Below, piece by piece: positions 25,506-34,031 of a stretch of DNA of 64,000 bases. The position numbers and the translations under genes were made by a program. The notes under the pieces are model-generated. The model did not search any database, was not told where the DNA came from, and saw only the letters and a list, made by a program, of their open reading frames with translations. Position 1 is the first letter of the stretch, and the number at the start of each line of letters is the position of its first letter. Source of the stretch: an uncultured delta proteobacterium (lineage in GTDB: Bacteria > Myxococcota_A > Polyangia > Polyangiales > Polyangiaceae); assembly GCA_903892415.1 (NCBI GenBank), contig CAITIQ010000431.1, forward strand, positions 1 through 64,000, written 5' to 3'.

Positions 25506-27749
25506 TCAGGGCTTCCGATCGTAGGCGTAGCTGAGCCCAAGGACGATCTGTCGAAAGCCGGTGGTCCAGATCCCCTCGGGCCTGCGTGAGACCACGACCG
25601 GACGGTCGAGCAGGTTCTTCACCGCCAAGGTCGCTCCCACCCCGCTCGAACGCTCGCGAAAACGCGCGTTCACATCCAGCAGCACGTACGGATCGATCAG
25701 GCCAACGCGACCACTCGCGTCAGGTTGTAGGGTGTTGGCGTCATCGGCGAACATCGCGCCCTGGTAGGTCATCGAAAAGCCCGCCCCGAGGCCGATCGGC
25801 GAATCAATATCGAGCAGCGCCGAGGCGGTGGAGGAAGGCGCATACGGCAACGCTTTGCCGTCGCGTGCACCGTCGACGAAGCGCGCCTCGAGCACGCCGA
25901 CGCGCCCAGTGACGTCGATCGAAATCGGCAATTCCGCCAGCTCCCCAACCCGCAAAGTCGAGCTCGCCTCCCCACCGAAGCTGCGCGTGCGACCCCCGTT
26001 CACCAGCTCGGTGGTGCCGTCGAGCGAGGTGTTCGGAACCACCTGATTGGAGAACTCGTCCAAGAACAACACCACGTCGGCACTGAAGGCGTCGATCGGC
26101 TTGGTTCGCACGCCAAGCTCCCAGTTGGTGCTGCGTTCTGGCGAAAGCAGCTGACTGGCACCGGCGTCGGAGATGGCCTCGGTCGCGCGCGGCGGCGCAT
26201 AACCCAGGTGCAGCCCCGCAAAGCCGTGCGCCCGCGGAGCACCCAACGTCATGCCCAGCCCAGGAATCACAGCGTTGTTCGAGTCGCTGCCGGCGACGTC
26301 CACCGGCTCACCCGCCGAGAGTTCCCGCGAACGCAGATAGCTCGCGTGTTCGAAGCGCACGCCCGGCGTCACCACCAGCCAATCGCGGAACAGGATGCGG
26401 TCTTGCACATAGGCCGCGAGCCCGAGCGACGCGTGGTCTTCGAGCTCCCCGAGCGTCAGCTCGCCACCGCCGTACGCCCGCTCGGTCTCGTGATCGCCCA
26501 AGGAGGCCGACTCGCCCAAGACGCGCAATCCAGCATCGAGCGTATGAGCAATGCGCCCGGTGCGGAAGTTGGTGGTGAGCCTCGGCTCGACGCCGAACAC
26601 GAAATACGAACGGTCGAGCAGCCGCGCGCCATCGCGAAAGTAGATGGCCCCCAGGGGCAAACGGGTATCTCCGAAGGACTGGGTTACGTCGTTCGCGCCT
26701 GGAAAGCGGTCATACTGCTGCCGCCTCCACTGCCGATCGGTGTGGCTCGCATAGACCAGCGTCTTGAGCCGCGTTTCTTCCCCGAGATCGGCGTCGAGGA
26801 TGAACGACGCATCGAAACGCGTGAGCTGCGAGCGACTCGCACGGCTCATCCCCGGGTGGTCCGGCTGCGCGGCGAAAAGATCGCGAGGCAGACCCACGTC
26901 CTCGCTCTGCGCGGAAGCACGGTGCGCGGCGATCTTCAGCGTTGCGCGCGTTTGCTCGGAGAACGGCACCACCACCTTGGCGAAGCCGTCGAGATCGGAC
27001 GACGGTTGGTTGCGGGCTCCGTCGCTGCGTTTAGCGACGAACTGCGTCAAAAACCGCACCGGCTCGCCGACGTAGTCGACCGGGATGGCCGTCCCCACGC
27101 GCCCCACCGTGCGCACATAACCGAACTCCCCGGCCTCGACGCTGACGTAGCTCGAGAGCGAGTCCGGAGCGCTGTGGGTAATAAAGTTCACTACCCCGCC
27201 GAGCGTCTGCGGCCCGAACAAGATGCTGCCGCTGCCCTTGAGCACCTCGATCTTCTCGAAGCGTTCGACCTGCGGCACGAAGTACAAGTCCGGCTCACCA
27301 TACGGGTTGATCGCCAGCGGCACGCCGTCCTCGAGCACCAGCAAACGCCGGCTGCGCCCCGGGTCGAGCCCGCGCACGCCGATGTCCAAGCGACCTCCAC
27401 CGCCCGTGTCCTCGCGCACCGTGAGCCCAGGAACGCGGCGCAATAACTCCGCCGTATTGAGCGCAGCCGCGTTTCGGATCTCGGCGCTCCGCAGCGTGAG
27501 GAAGGAGCCGGGCAGCTTCTGAATGGCCTCGGCCTTGTCGCCAACGATCTCGACCTCGATCGTTTCGTCTTCGCTAGAGCCCGCGGGCTGCGCAGCCGTC
27601 GTCGTCGGGGCAGCGGTTGCGGTCGGCGCTGTTGCGGCGGTAGTTGCGGCGGCAGGCTCGGGCGCCACGAGCTTCACTTCGTCGGCCCAAAGCGGCTGCG
27701 CGCTCGCGACCCCGATCAGGAGGCCCAAGCCTCTCAAGGTGCTTTGCAT
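25506..27749 (-). CDS. TonB-dependent outer-membrane receptor
   Basis: 747 residues. A signal peptide ends near QPLWA, then an Ala/Thr-rich stretch and a TonB-box-like region (DETIEVEIVGD). The plug domain (about 75-185) has TLRSAEIRNAAALNTAELL, PGLTVREDTGGGGRLDIGVRG and VLKGSGSILFGPQTLGGVVN. The 22-strand barrel follows and ends with an aromatic-rich last strand (QIVLGLSYAYD). The pattern is FecA-like; the substrate could be a siderophore, metal-citrate or other nutrient. No TonB, ExbB or transporter genes are adjacent. The start overlaps the upstream Cys-rich lipoprotein gene by 16 bases. Confidence 0.93.
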   Translation of the reverse strand: MQSTLRGLGLLIGVASAQPLWADEVKLVAPEPAAATTAATAPTATAAPTTTAAQPAGSSEDETIEVEIVGDKAEAIQKLPGSFLTLRSAEIRNAAALNTAELLRRVPGLTVREDTGGGGRLDIGVRGLDPGRSRRLLVLEDGVPLAINPYGEPDLYFVPQVERFEKIEVLKGSGSILFGPQTLGGVVNFITHSAPDSLSSYVSVEAGEFGYVRTVGRVGTAIPVDYVGEPVRFLTQFVAKRSDGARNQPSSDLDGFAKVVVPFSEQTRATLKIAAHRASAQSEDVGLPRDLFAAQPDHPGMSRASRSQLTRFDASFILDADLGEETRLKTLVYASHTDRQWRRQQYDRFPGANDVTQSFGDTRLPLGAIYFRDGARLLDRSYFVFGVEPRLTTNFRTGRIAHTLDAGLRVLGESASLGDHETERAYGGGELTLGELEDHASLGLAAYVQDRILFRDWLVVTPGVRFEHASYLRSRELSAGEPVDVAGSDSNNAVIPGLGMTLGAPRAHGFAGLHLGYAPPRATEAISDAGASQLLSPERSTNWELGVRTKPIDAFSADVVLFLDEFSNQVVPNTSLDGTTELVNGGRTRSFGGEASSTLRVGELAELPISIDVTGRVGVLEARFVDGARDGKALPYAPSSTASALLDIDSPIGLGAGFSMTYQGAMFADDANTLQPDASGRVGLIDPYVLLDVNARFRERSSGVGATLAVKNLLDRPVVVSRRPEGIWTTGFRQIVLGLSYAYDRKP

Positions 27750-28144
27750 ACGCCCATCTTGTTGCAGCCAGGCGAAGGGCTCTCACACTCCGCGTCGCTG
27801 CTGCAAGGGTGCGAACAATGCGGCCCTTTGGCGTTGAAGACGAAGCAAAGCTCGGTCTCACACTGCGCGTCCTCTTCACATTCGGACATGAACGCCAGCA
27901 AGCCGCCGCCCTCGCCTTGCCCACCGCCCGCGGTTCCTGGCGGCAAAGCACCGCAATAGCCGCATTCTCCGTAGCCTGAGCCCAGTTCATCGCACACCGC
28001 GTAGCCGCTTTCGCCCGAGGCGCAGCTGCAAGCGATGTAGTCGTTGGGCAGACACTCGCGACCCTCGGCGGCCTCGCATCCGGCCGTGAGGACGAGGCCC
28101 AACAGCACGGGCTGCCACCTCCGCTCGACGTTCGGCTCAAACAT
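27734..28144 (-). CDS. Cys-rich lipoprotein upstream of TonB receptor
   Basis: 136 residues. Signal RRWQPVLLGLVLTAGC with a lipobox Cys, then about 16 Cys residues in short loops (CSCASGESGYAVC, CGYCGALPPG, CEEDAQCETELCF, CSHPCSSDAEC). The C-terminal part resembles the dickkopf/EGF-like Cys pattern common in myxobacterial surface proteins. The gene runs 16 bases into the TonB-receptor gene, so the two are probably coupled in translation. It may be a surface partner that binds or presents the receptor's ligand; this is inferred from context. Confidence 0.78.
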   Translation of the reverse strand: MFEPNVERRWQPVLLGLVLTAGCEAAEGRECLPNDYIACSCASGESGYAVCDELGSGYGECGYCGALPPGTAGGGQGEGGGLLAFMSECEEDAQCETELCFVFNAKGPHCSHPCSSDAECESPSPGCNKMGVCKAP

Positions 28145-28203
28145 CGGCCCAGCGTACAGGATGCGAGGACGAATCCGGGGATATCGAGTAGGCTGCCGGA
28201 GTT

Positions 28204-31200
28204 GTGGGGCTACCCGAGCTCGACCGTAAGACGGATCGATTCGTTCTAGAAGGCCGCGCCGGCGGTGGCGGCATGGGGGACGTGTATCGAGCGACCGACC
28301 GCGAGACCGGTGCGGAGGTCGCGGTCAAGGTCTTGCGCGGCTCGGCGAATGGCGTGGAACGTCGGCGCTTTCAGCGTGAAATCGCAGTCATCGCCGACCT
28401 CCGTCACCCCAACATCGTCGAATACATCGATCACGGGCTACTGCCGGATGGCCGCCCGTTTTTCGCAATGGAGTGGCTGAACGGTGAGGACTTGGTGCAG
28501 CGTCAGCGCCACAGCCCGCTCGGCATGCGCGACGCCGTCGAGGTGATTCGGCGCTCGGCCCAGGCCCTCGCTGCGGTGCACGCGCGCGGCATCGTTCACC
28601 GCGATCTCAAGCTCGGCAACATCTTCCTGATCGACGGCAAAGGCGCCAACGTCAAGCTTATCGACTTCGGTGTGGTGCGCATCCCCGGTGAAGAAATGGC
28701 CGAGGACAAGGGCGCGATCTTGGGCACGCCGCACTTCATGGCGCCCGAACAAGCTCGAGGTGAGGCGGTGGACGCACGCGCCGACATCTACTCGCTCGGC
28801 GCCGCGCTTTTTCGGCTGATCACCGCGCGCAACGTGTTCGAGACCGAGCACATCGTCGCGCTCTTGGGTCGGCTCGTGATCGAGGATCCACCGAGCGCTC
28901 AAGCGGTACGCTTCGACGTTCCCGACGCGCTCGACAAGCTGATTTTGCAAGCCATCGCCCGCAAACGGGACGACCGCTTCGAGAACGCTGGTGAGTTCGC
29001 GCGCGCGCTGGCTCGCGTCGGCGAGCTCAACAACGATCCGCCCACCACCGACCGCTCGGCCTCGGCCATCCGCAAGACGGGAGCGTTCATGCGAGCGCCC
29101 AACCTCGTCCCCGACGCGCCGGTGCCGAAAAAAGAGGCCGCTGAGCGTCGCGTGGTAGCAGCCGTGCTGTTCGATTTGGGCGGCGCCACGCTCGAGGGCG
29201 AGCTCGAGACCAAGCTGTGGGACATCATCGGTCGCGACGCGCGCGTGGAAGCGCTGCTGGGGAGCCGCATCGTCACGATGTTGGGCCTCACCCGCTCCGA
29301 CGGCGATGAGGCCATCCGTGCCGCTCGCGCCGCGTTGATGCTGACCAAAGCGTTGCCCAGCGCCAAGGCGGTGCTCGCCACAGGCCACGCCATCGCCTCC
29401 GCCTCGAACTCACGCACCCGCTCCACCAGCCTCGCTGCCCAAGCGCTCGAGCGCGCTGCTACCCAGCTCGAGGCAGTAACGGCAGGCTCGGTGCGCGTTG
29501 ATACCAGCGTGATCGCCTCGCTCGCAGGTCGCTTCGTGCTGCAAGAAGATCCGATCGGAGCGCTGCTGCTCCGCGAAGACACGGCTGGCATTGGAGCCCG
29601 TTTGCTTTTGGGCAGACCAACGCCCACGGTAGGCCGTGACAAAGAGCTCGCGCTGCTCGTCAGCGTTTATCAAGAGCTGCTCGACGAGGGTACGCCCCGC
29701 GCCGCGATCGTCACCGGCCCTCCGGGCATCGGCAAATCGCGCGTGCGGCAGGAGCTGATCACGCGCGTAGAATCGAGCGGCTTGCCGCCGGAGGTGCTGA
29801 TCATCCGCGGGGACCCGATGAGCCAGGGCTCCAGCCTCTCGTGTTTTGGCCGGGCGTTGCGCGCCGTACTCGGCGTGCATGACGGTGAAAGCTTGGAGGA
29901 CCAAATTGCCAAAGTGCGGCAATCTCTCAACTTCCGCCTGCCGAAGGCACTGCGGTTCTTGGCGAGCTTCCTCGCCGAGCTGCTCGGTGTGCCCTTCCCC
30001 GATGAAGCGGATGAGCCGCTGCGAGCAGCGCGACGCAGCTCGCAGTTGATGCAGGCGCGCACGCGCATGGCGCTCGAGGCGCTGATTCGCTCGCAGGCGG
30101 AGCTGATGCCGCAGCTCGTGTTCGTTGATGACGCGCACTGGGCGGATGAAACCACGATGGATCTGCTCGATTGGTTGCTCGGCTGTCCGGATTTGCGCTT
30201 CGCCGTGTTCGCCTTTGCGCGCCCAGAGATCGCCACGCGCTTCCCGGGCTTGTGGCAAAACCGCAACGCTACGCGTCTCGCCTTGCCACCGCTGTCGACG
30301 AAGGCCTCTGAACGGCTGATTCGCGCGGCCTTGCCCTCCGCCGATCCGAAGCTGCAGACCAGCATCGTCGAGCGCGCCGGTGGGAACGCGCTCTTCCTCG
30401 AGGAGCTCGTGCGCGCGGCGGATCGCGGTCAAGACGAGCTGCCGCTCACGGTGCAGACGCTGTTGCAAATGCGTCTGGATCGCATGCCCAAGCCGATCCG
30501 CGAGGTGGTGCGCGGTGCCAGCGTGCTCGGGCCGGTCTTCTGGACGGGCGCTGTCTCCCACCTGCTCGAGCGTCCGACCGCCGAGCACCTCGTGGAGCTC
30601 GAGCGAATGGAGGTCTTCAATGAGCAGCCGCAGAGCCGCATCGCCGGGGAGACGGAGTGGACCTTCCGCCACCCGCTGCTGCGTGATGCAGCCTACGCCT
30701 CCATCCTCGAGGAAGACCGCACAGAGATGCATCGAGCGGCGGCCACCTGGCTCGAGTCGAAGGGCGACGCTGACGTCGGTTTGATCGCGAAGCACGCTGA
30801 CGCAGGCGAAGATTTCGAGCGCGCCGCGGCGCTTTATGCGCGGGCAACGCGGCAGGCGCTCTCGGCCGGCGCCCACCTCGAGACAGCGCTCGAGCTCGCG
30901 GATCGCGGCCTCAATTGTGGCCCGCCGGATGAGCTGCGGGCCGAGCTGATGTTGGCGGCGGCGCAGGCCCGCATTCCCTTGGGCAGGCTCGAAGACGGAG
31001 TACGCGCCGCGCTCGACGCAGGCGAGCTCTCACGGCCGGGCAGTGATCGTTGGGCGGAAGCGCAGTGCCTCGCTGCGCAGGCTTTGATCGAGAGTGGCCG
31101 CAGCATCGAGGGCGATGCTCGGGCGAAGGCTGCGCTCGAGTCACAAGCCGAGCTTTCGAGCGCCACGCGGGCCAAGCTGATGGCCGCTCGCGTGCGCGGC

Positions 31201-32181
31201 TTCGTCGACCTTGGCCAGCCGAAAGAGGCTCTCAAGCTCGCTGATGAGGCGCTGCCCCTCGCGCGCATGTCGCAGTCGTCGGAGGCGCTGGTGCGGGTGC
31301 TGGACGCGCGGCTGTTTGCGCTGATGCAGCTCGCAGATCCTTCGGAGGTGGTGGCCAACGGGCCCAGCGTGATCGACGTCGCGGACACAGCCGGGGACGT
31401 GGTGCTGGCGACGCGCGCTCGCCTCAACACCGCCTCATCGATGAACCTGCTCGGCCTTTTCGAGGAAGCTCGCTGGCTGCTCGATCGAGCTTTGGGGGAC
31501 GCGAGGGATCGGCGCATGCGCATCCTCGAGGCCTTCGCCTTGCACAACCTGGGCATGACCGAGGCGCGCCTTGGCCTGGTGGACCGCGGCATCGAAATGC
31601 AGCGCGAAGCCGGGAAGATCGCCGATGAAACAGGCGCTGCGCGGTTGCGCGTGCACGCCCGCGTGTACGAGGCGCTGCTGCTACTTTGGCGCATCGGCCA
31701 GGCGCGCGCCGAGGGGCACGACATCCAAGAGTCGAGCGATCTCGCGGCGGCACAAGCGCTTGCTTCCTTCGTCGAGGCCGAGGTTCGCAGTTTGCCGGCG
31801 CTCGTTCCCACGGCCCGCTTCGTCGCGGCGGCGGTCTCCTACTCACGCGGGGAGATCGGGGATGCGTTGGCCCTTGCTCAAGAGGCCGTGGATCTGATCC
31901 GTGGCCAACCGGTCGAAGAGTGGGAGGAGCTCACGCACCTGACCCTGATCGAAACGCTGCTTGCCGTGGACGATGAGGCCGGCGCCAACAGCGCGCTCGA
32001 GGCTGGTTTTACGGCCATTTGTGACCGCGCCAGGAAGATCGGCCGGAGCGAGCACCGCAGCGCCTATCTCGAGCGCATTCCTGAGGTGCACCGCATCGTC
32101 GAGTTGGCCAAGGCGCGGCTGGGCAAGAGCCTGCCCTTCTTTGCCTCGCTGCCCTTGCGTCCTCCGCCCAAGCCGCACTGA
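28204..32181 (+). CDS. Ser/Thr kinase fused to cyclase-like, ATPase and TPR domains
   Basis: 1325 residues, start GTG. Kinase domain at 15-280: GGGGMGDVYRATD, VAVKVLRG, RGIVHRDLKLGNIFL, LIDFGVVRI, GTPHFMAPEQARG. Residues about 310-465 look like a degenerate nucleotide-cyclase fold (AAVLFDLGGATLEGEL, DEAIRAARAALMLTKAL, VDTSVIASL); no catalytic set is seen. A STAND/AAA ATPase follows with VGRDKELALLVSVYQELL, GPPGIGKSRVRQEL (Walker A near 505) and LVFVDDAHWADETT (Walker B). The remaining 500 residues are TPR-like helices. Such kinases integrate kinase and ATP-driven oligomerisation outputs and are typical of myxobacteria. Cytoplasmic, single-gene unit followed by a strong terminator. Confidence 0.93.
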   Translation: MGLPELDRKTDRFVLEGRAGGGGMGDVYRATDRETGAEVAVKVLRGSANGVERRRFQREIAVIADLRHPNIVEYIDHGLLPDGRPFFAMEWLNGEDLVQRQRHSPLGMRDAVEVIRRSAQALAAVHARGIVHRDLKLGNIFLIDGKGANVKLIDFGVVRIPGEEMAEDKGAILGTPHFMAPEQARGEAVDARADIYSLGAALFRLITARNVFETEHIVALLGRLVIEDPPSAQAVRFDVPDALDKLILQAIARKRDDRFENAGEFARALARVGELNNDPPTTDRSASAIRKTGAFMRAPNLVPDAPVPKKEAAERRVVAAVLFDLGGATLEGELETKLWDIIGRDARVEALLGSRIVTMLGLTRSDGDEAIRAARAALMLTKALPSAKAVLATGHAIASASNSRTRSTSLAAQALERAATQLEAVTAGSVRVDTSVIASLAGRFVLQEDPIGALLLREDTAGIGARLLLGRPTPTVGRDKELALLVSVYQELLDEGTPRAAIVTGPPGIGKSRVRQELITRVESSGLPPEVLIIRGDPMSQGSSLSCFGRALRAVLGVHDGESLEDQIAKVRQSLNFRLPKALRFLASFLAELLGVPFPDEADEPLRAARRSSQLMQARTRMALEALIRSQAELMPQLVFVDDAHWADETTMDLLDWLLGCPDLRFAVFAFARPEIATRFPGLWQNRNATRLALPPLSTKASERLIRAALPSADPKLQTSIVERAGGNALFLEELVRAADRGQDELPLTVQTLLQMRLDRMPKPIREVVRGASVLGPVFWTGAVSHLLERPTAEHLVELERMEVFNEQPQSRIAGETEWTFRHPLLRDAAYASILEEDRTEMHRAAATWLESKGDADVGLIAKHADAGEDFERAAALYARATRQALSAGAHLETALELADRGLNCGPPDELRAELMLAAAQARIPLGRLEDGVRAALDAGELSRPGSDRWAEAQCLAAQALIESGRSIEGDARAKAALESQAELSSATRAKLMAARVRGFVDLGQPKEALKLADEALPLARMSQSSEALVRVLDARLFALMQLADPSEVVANGPSVIDVADTAGDVVLATRARLNTASSMNLLGLFEEARWLLDRALGDARDRRMRILEAFALHNLGMTEARLGLVDRGIEMQREAGKIADETGAARLRVHARVYEALLLLWRIGQARAEGHDIQESSDLAAAQALASFVEAEVRSLPALVPTARFVAAAVSYSRGEIGDALALAQEAVDLIRGQPVEEWEELTHLTLIETLLAVDDEAGANSALEAGFTAICDRARKIGRSEHRSAYLERIPEVHRIVELAKARLGKSLPFFASLPLRPPPKPH

Positions 32182-32217
32182 CTCGGTCCTCGGCGAAGGG
32201 CCTAGCTCCAAAAAAGA

Positions 32218-32245
32218 AAGGCGCCCGACGCGAGTGGGACGCCTT
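32218..32245. terminator. Bidirectional intrinsic terminator
   Basis: Stem AAGGCGCCC (32218-32226) / GGGACGCCTT (32236-32245), with one bulge. It is flanked by an A-rich run on the left (AAAAAAGAAA) and a T-rich run on the right (TTCTTCCTTTTT). It serves the plus-strand kinase and the converging minus-strand lipoprotein gene. Confidence 0.8.
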
Positions 32246-32266
32246 CTTCCTTTTTGCGCTCGTTGG

Positions 32267-33049
32267 TTACTGCGCGCAGGCGTCAGCCGCACACATGCAG
32301 TCGAGCAGGTTCTGGGTCGTCTGCAGACTGTCAAGGTTCGCGTTGTTGCAGAAGGACGCCTGGCTGCCCTGGCCGTTCAGGTACTCGAAGCAACTGGTGC
32401 AGCCCGCAGGCGAGCCCTCGGCAACGCACGCCATGTACTGAGCGTTGCAGGTTCCACCGGCGCCACCCTCGCTGAACAGGCAGCTGATGCATTGCTGCGT
32501 GGCCGGCATCAGTTGGCAGAAGTTGTCGCCGCAGGGCGGCCCAAGGATCTGGCTCACGCAGGTCCCGGTCTCGCAAACCTCGATGTCGATGCAGTCGTTA
32601 TCCATGATGCACTGGACGCAGACCCCGGCTTTGTCGCAGTAGCCGCCTTCACCATTGGCGTCGGTGCAGAGCGTGCCTTCAACCGCGTTGTCGTATTCGC
32701 AAACGCCGTTGTTGCACAGTGGCACCTGGCACTCCACTGGCGTAGGGCAGTCATCCGCCGTGCCGCACCCGGGTGCGCCGCCAGCTCCACCCTCACCGCC
32801 GAGACCGCCGCTGCCGCCGTTGGTGACGCCGCCGACCCCACCGGTGCCGCCGAGACCGCCGCTTCCGCCGCCGCCGTCGGTGGCTCCGCCGGCCGTGCCA
32901 CCGCCGCCGCCGTTGTTGTTCGACCCGGCGCTTCCGCCGCCGCCGTTGGTGGTAGCGCCCGAGCCGCCTTCACCGTCGTTGTTATCAACGATCAAACAGC
33001 CAACCAAAAGCGATGCCGCCAAACAAAGACCGAAGCTACGTGCGAACAT
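32267..33049 (-). CDS. Gly-rich, Cys-rich lipoprotein, paralog A
   Basis: 260 residues with a GGAGG ribosome site before the ATG. Lipoprotein signal (SFGLCLAASLLVGC), then a long Gly/Asn/Thr tether, then a Cys-rich module with about 24 Cys: CGTADDCPTPVECQVPLC, CEYDNAVEGTLCTD, GYCDKAGVCVQC, NDCIDIEVCETGTC. The C-terminal half has PPCGDNFCQLMPATQQCISC and ends LDCMCAADACAQ. It is clearly homologous to the next gene upstream (33185-33847), with matching blocks in the same order. Surface display on a flexible stalk is likely; ligand unknown. Confidence 0.85.
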   Translation of the reverse strand: MFARSFGLCLAASLLVGCLIVDNNDGEGGSGATTNGGGGSAGSNNNGGGGGTAGGATDGGGGSGGLGGTGGVGGVTNGGSGGLGGEGGAGGAPGCGTADDCPTPVECQVPLCNNGVCEYDNAVEGTLCTDANGEGGYCDKAGVCVQCIMDNDCIDIEVCETGTCVSQILGPPCGDNFCQLMPATQQCISCLFSEGGAGGTCNAQYMACVAEGSPAGCTSCFEYLNGQGSQASFCNNANLDSLQTTQNLLDCMCAADACAQ

Positions 33050-33123
33050 TTCAAGCCTCCCGCGAAAGGTTTACCAACAGCGGCCGCGTGATGAGCATGC
33101 GTTTCACCCTTCCCCACAAAAAC

Positions 33124-33156
33124 AAGAGGACGGACGGTTAGCCCGACCGCCCTCTT
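33124..33156 (-). terminator. Intrinsic terminator after paralog B
   Basis: Interrupted inverted repeat, AAGAGG...CGG on one arm and CCG...CCTCTT on the other. Read on the minus strand it is followed by a T-rich run (TTGTTTTTGTG). It lies between the two paralogous lipoprotein genes, so these are probably separate transcripts. Confidence 0.7.
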
Positions 33157-33184
33157 TCTTGGAGCGTCAACCGCTCCCGTCCAA

Positions 33185-33847
33185 TCACTCAGCGCAGACG
33201 CCGACGGTGCAGACGCAATCGAGCAAGGCTTGCGCCTTCGCTTCGCTGCCCGCACAGAAGTTCTGAGCACCGGTGTTGAAGAACTCACCGCAGGTATCGC
33301 ACTGGTTGCCGTCTGCGTCATTCACGCAGGCGATGCGCTCGTTGTTGCACTTGGCAGTGCCAATTGCACAGGCCAAACACTCTTGCGTGCCCGGTTGAAG
33401 CTGACAGAAGTTGTCACCGCAGACGCCGCCGAGAACTTCACTCTCGCAGACGCCTTCCGCACTGCAGGTGCCCACGGCGCAGTCGGTGTCGCTCAAGCAC
33501 TCAACGCACGCCGCTTGACCGTTGCAGAAGCCAGAGCTGCCTTGTGAATCGGTGCAGAGCACGCCTTCTGCTGAGTTGATGGTGCCACAAACACCTTCTT
33601 CGCAGGTCGGCTCGACGCAGACAGCCTCGGGAATCCCAACGCACTCATCGGGCGTGGTGCAAGCCTGAGCTCCACCGCTACCACCGCCGCCGTTGGCCAC
33701 TCCGCCCGTACCGCCCTCACCCCCGTTGCCAGCCGTCGCGCCAGCACCCGCGGTGCCACCGCCGCCATCCGTACCGTCACTGCTCGTCACCACGCAGCCC
33801 GTTGCCAAAGCAAGAACCGCCACCACGGACATAAGCTTCTGATTCAT
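33185..33847 (-). CDS. Gly-rich, Cys-rich lipoprotein, paralog B
   Basis: 220 residues from the ATG at 33847, chosen for the strong GGAGGA site eight bases upstream and the signal MNQKLMSVVAVLALATGC. Gly/Ala tether, then the same Cys module as paralog A: CTTPDECVGIPEAVCVEPTC, CGTINSAEGVLCTD, GFCNGQAACVEC, TDCAVGTCSAEGVC, GVCGDNFCQLQPGTQECLAC, LLDCVCTVGVCAE. The tether is shorter and the Asn content lower than in paralog A. A tandem duplication is the simplest origin. Role unknown; probably a surface adhesin or binding module. Confidence 0.85.
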   Translation of the reverse strand: MNQKLMSVVAVLALATGCVVTSSDGTDGGGGTAGAGATAGNGGEGGTGGVANGGGGSGGAQACTTPDECVGIPEAVCVEPTCEEGVCGTINSAEGVLCTDSQGSSGFCNGQAACVECLSDTDCAVGTCSAEGVCESEVLGGVCGDNFCQLQPGTQECLACAIGTAKCNNERIACVNDADGNQCDTCGEFFNTGAQNFCAGSEAKAQALLDCVCTVGVCAE

Positions 33848-34031
33848 TCGATCCTCCAGATTGATAAAGCCGGCCGACATCCTGCCACGCATCCTTCAGC
33901 CAGGGAAAGCTGACTCACCCACCGAGCGACCCAGCCTCCAAGCCAAGTACGAGACAGAGCATCGCCCTTTAGACGCTCTCTACGCGATTGCGGCGCAAAC
34001 TATTTCCAGCTTTTTGCGCCCAAGCCTCGAA

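Noticed and set aside
26208..27446. 412-residue open frame on the plus strand
   Set aside because: Antisense to the TonB receptor; composition is Arg/His/Gln-rich with no domain, typical of a GC shadow.
29130..29600. Active adenylate cyclase domain in the kinase fusion
   Set aside because: The region has the general cyclase-like layout, but no metal-binding Asp pair or substrate Lys/Asp could be placed, so only a degenerate domain is claimed.
29410..30876. 488-residue open frame on the minus strand
   Set aside because: Antisense to the kinase-ATPase-TPR gene; no recognisable motif and no start signal.
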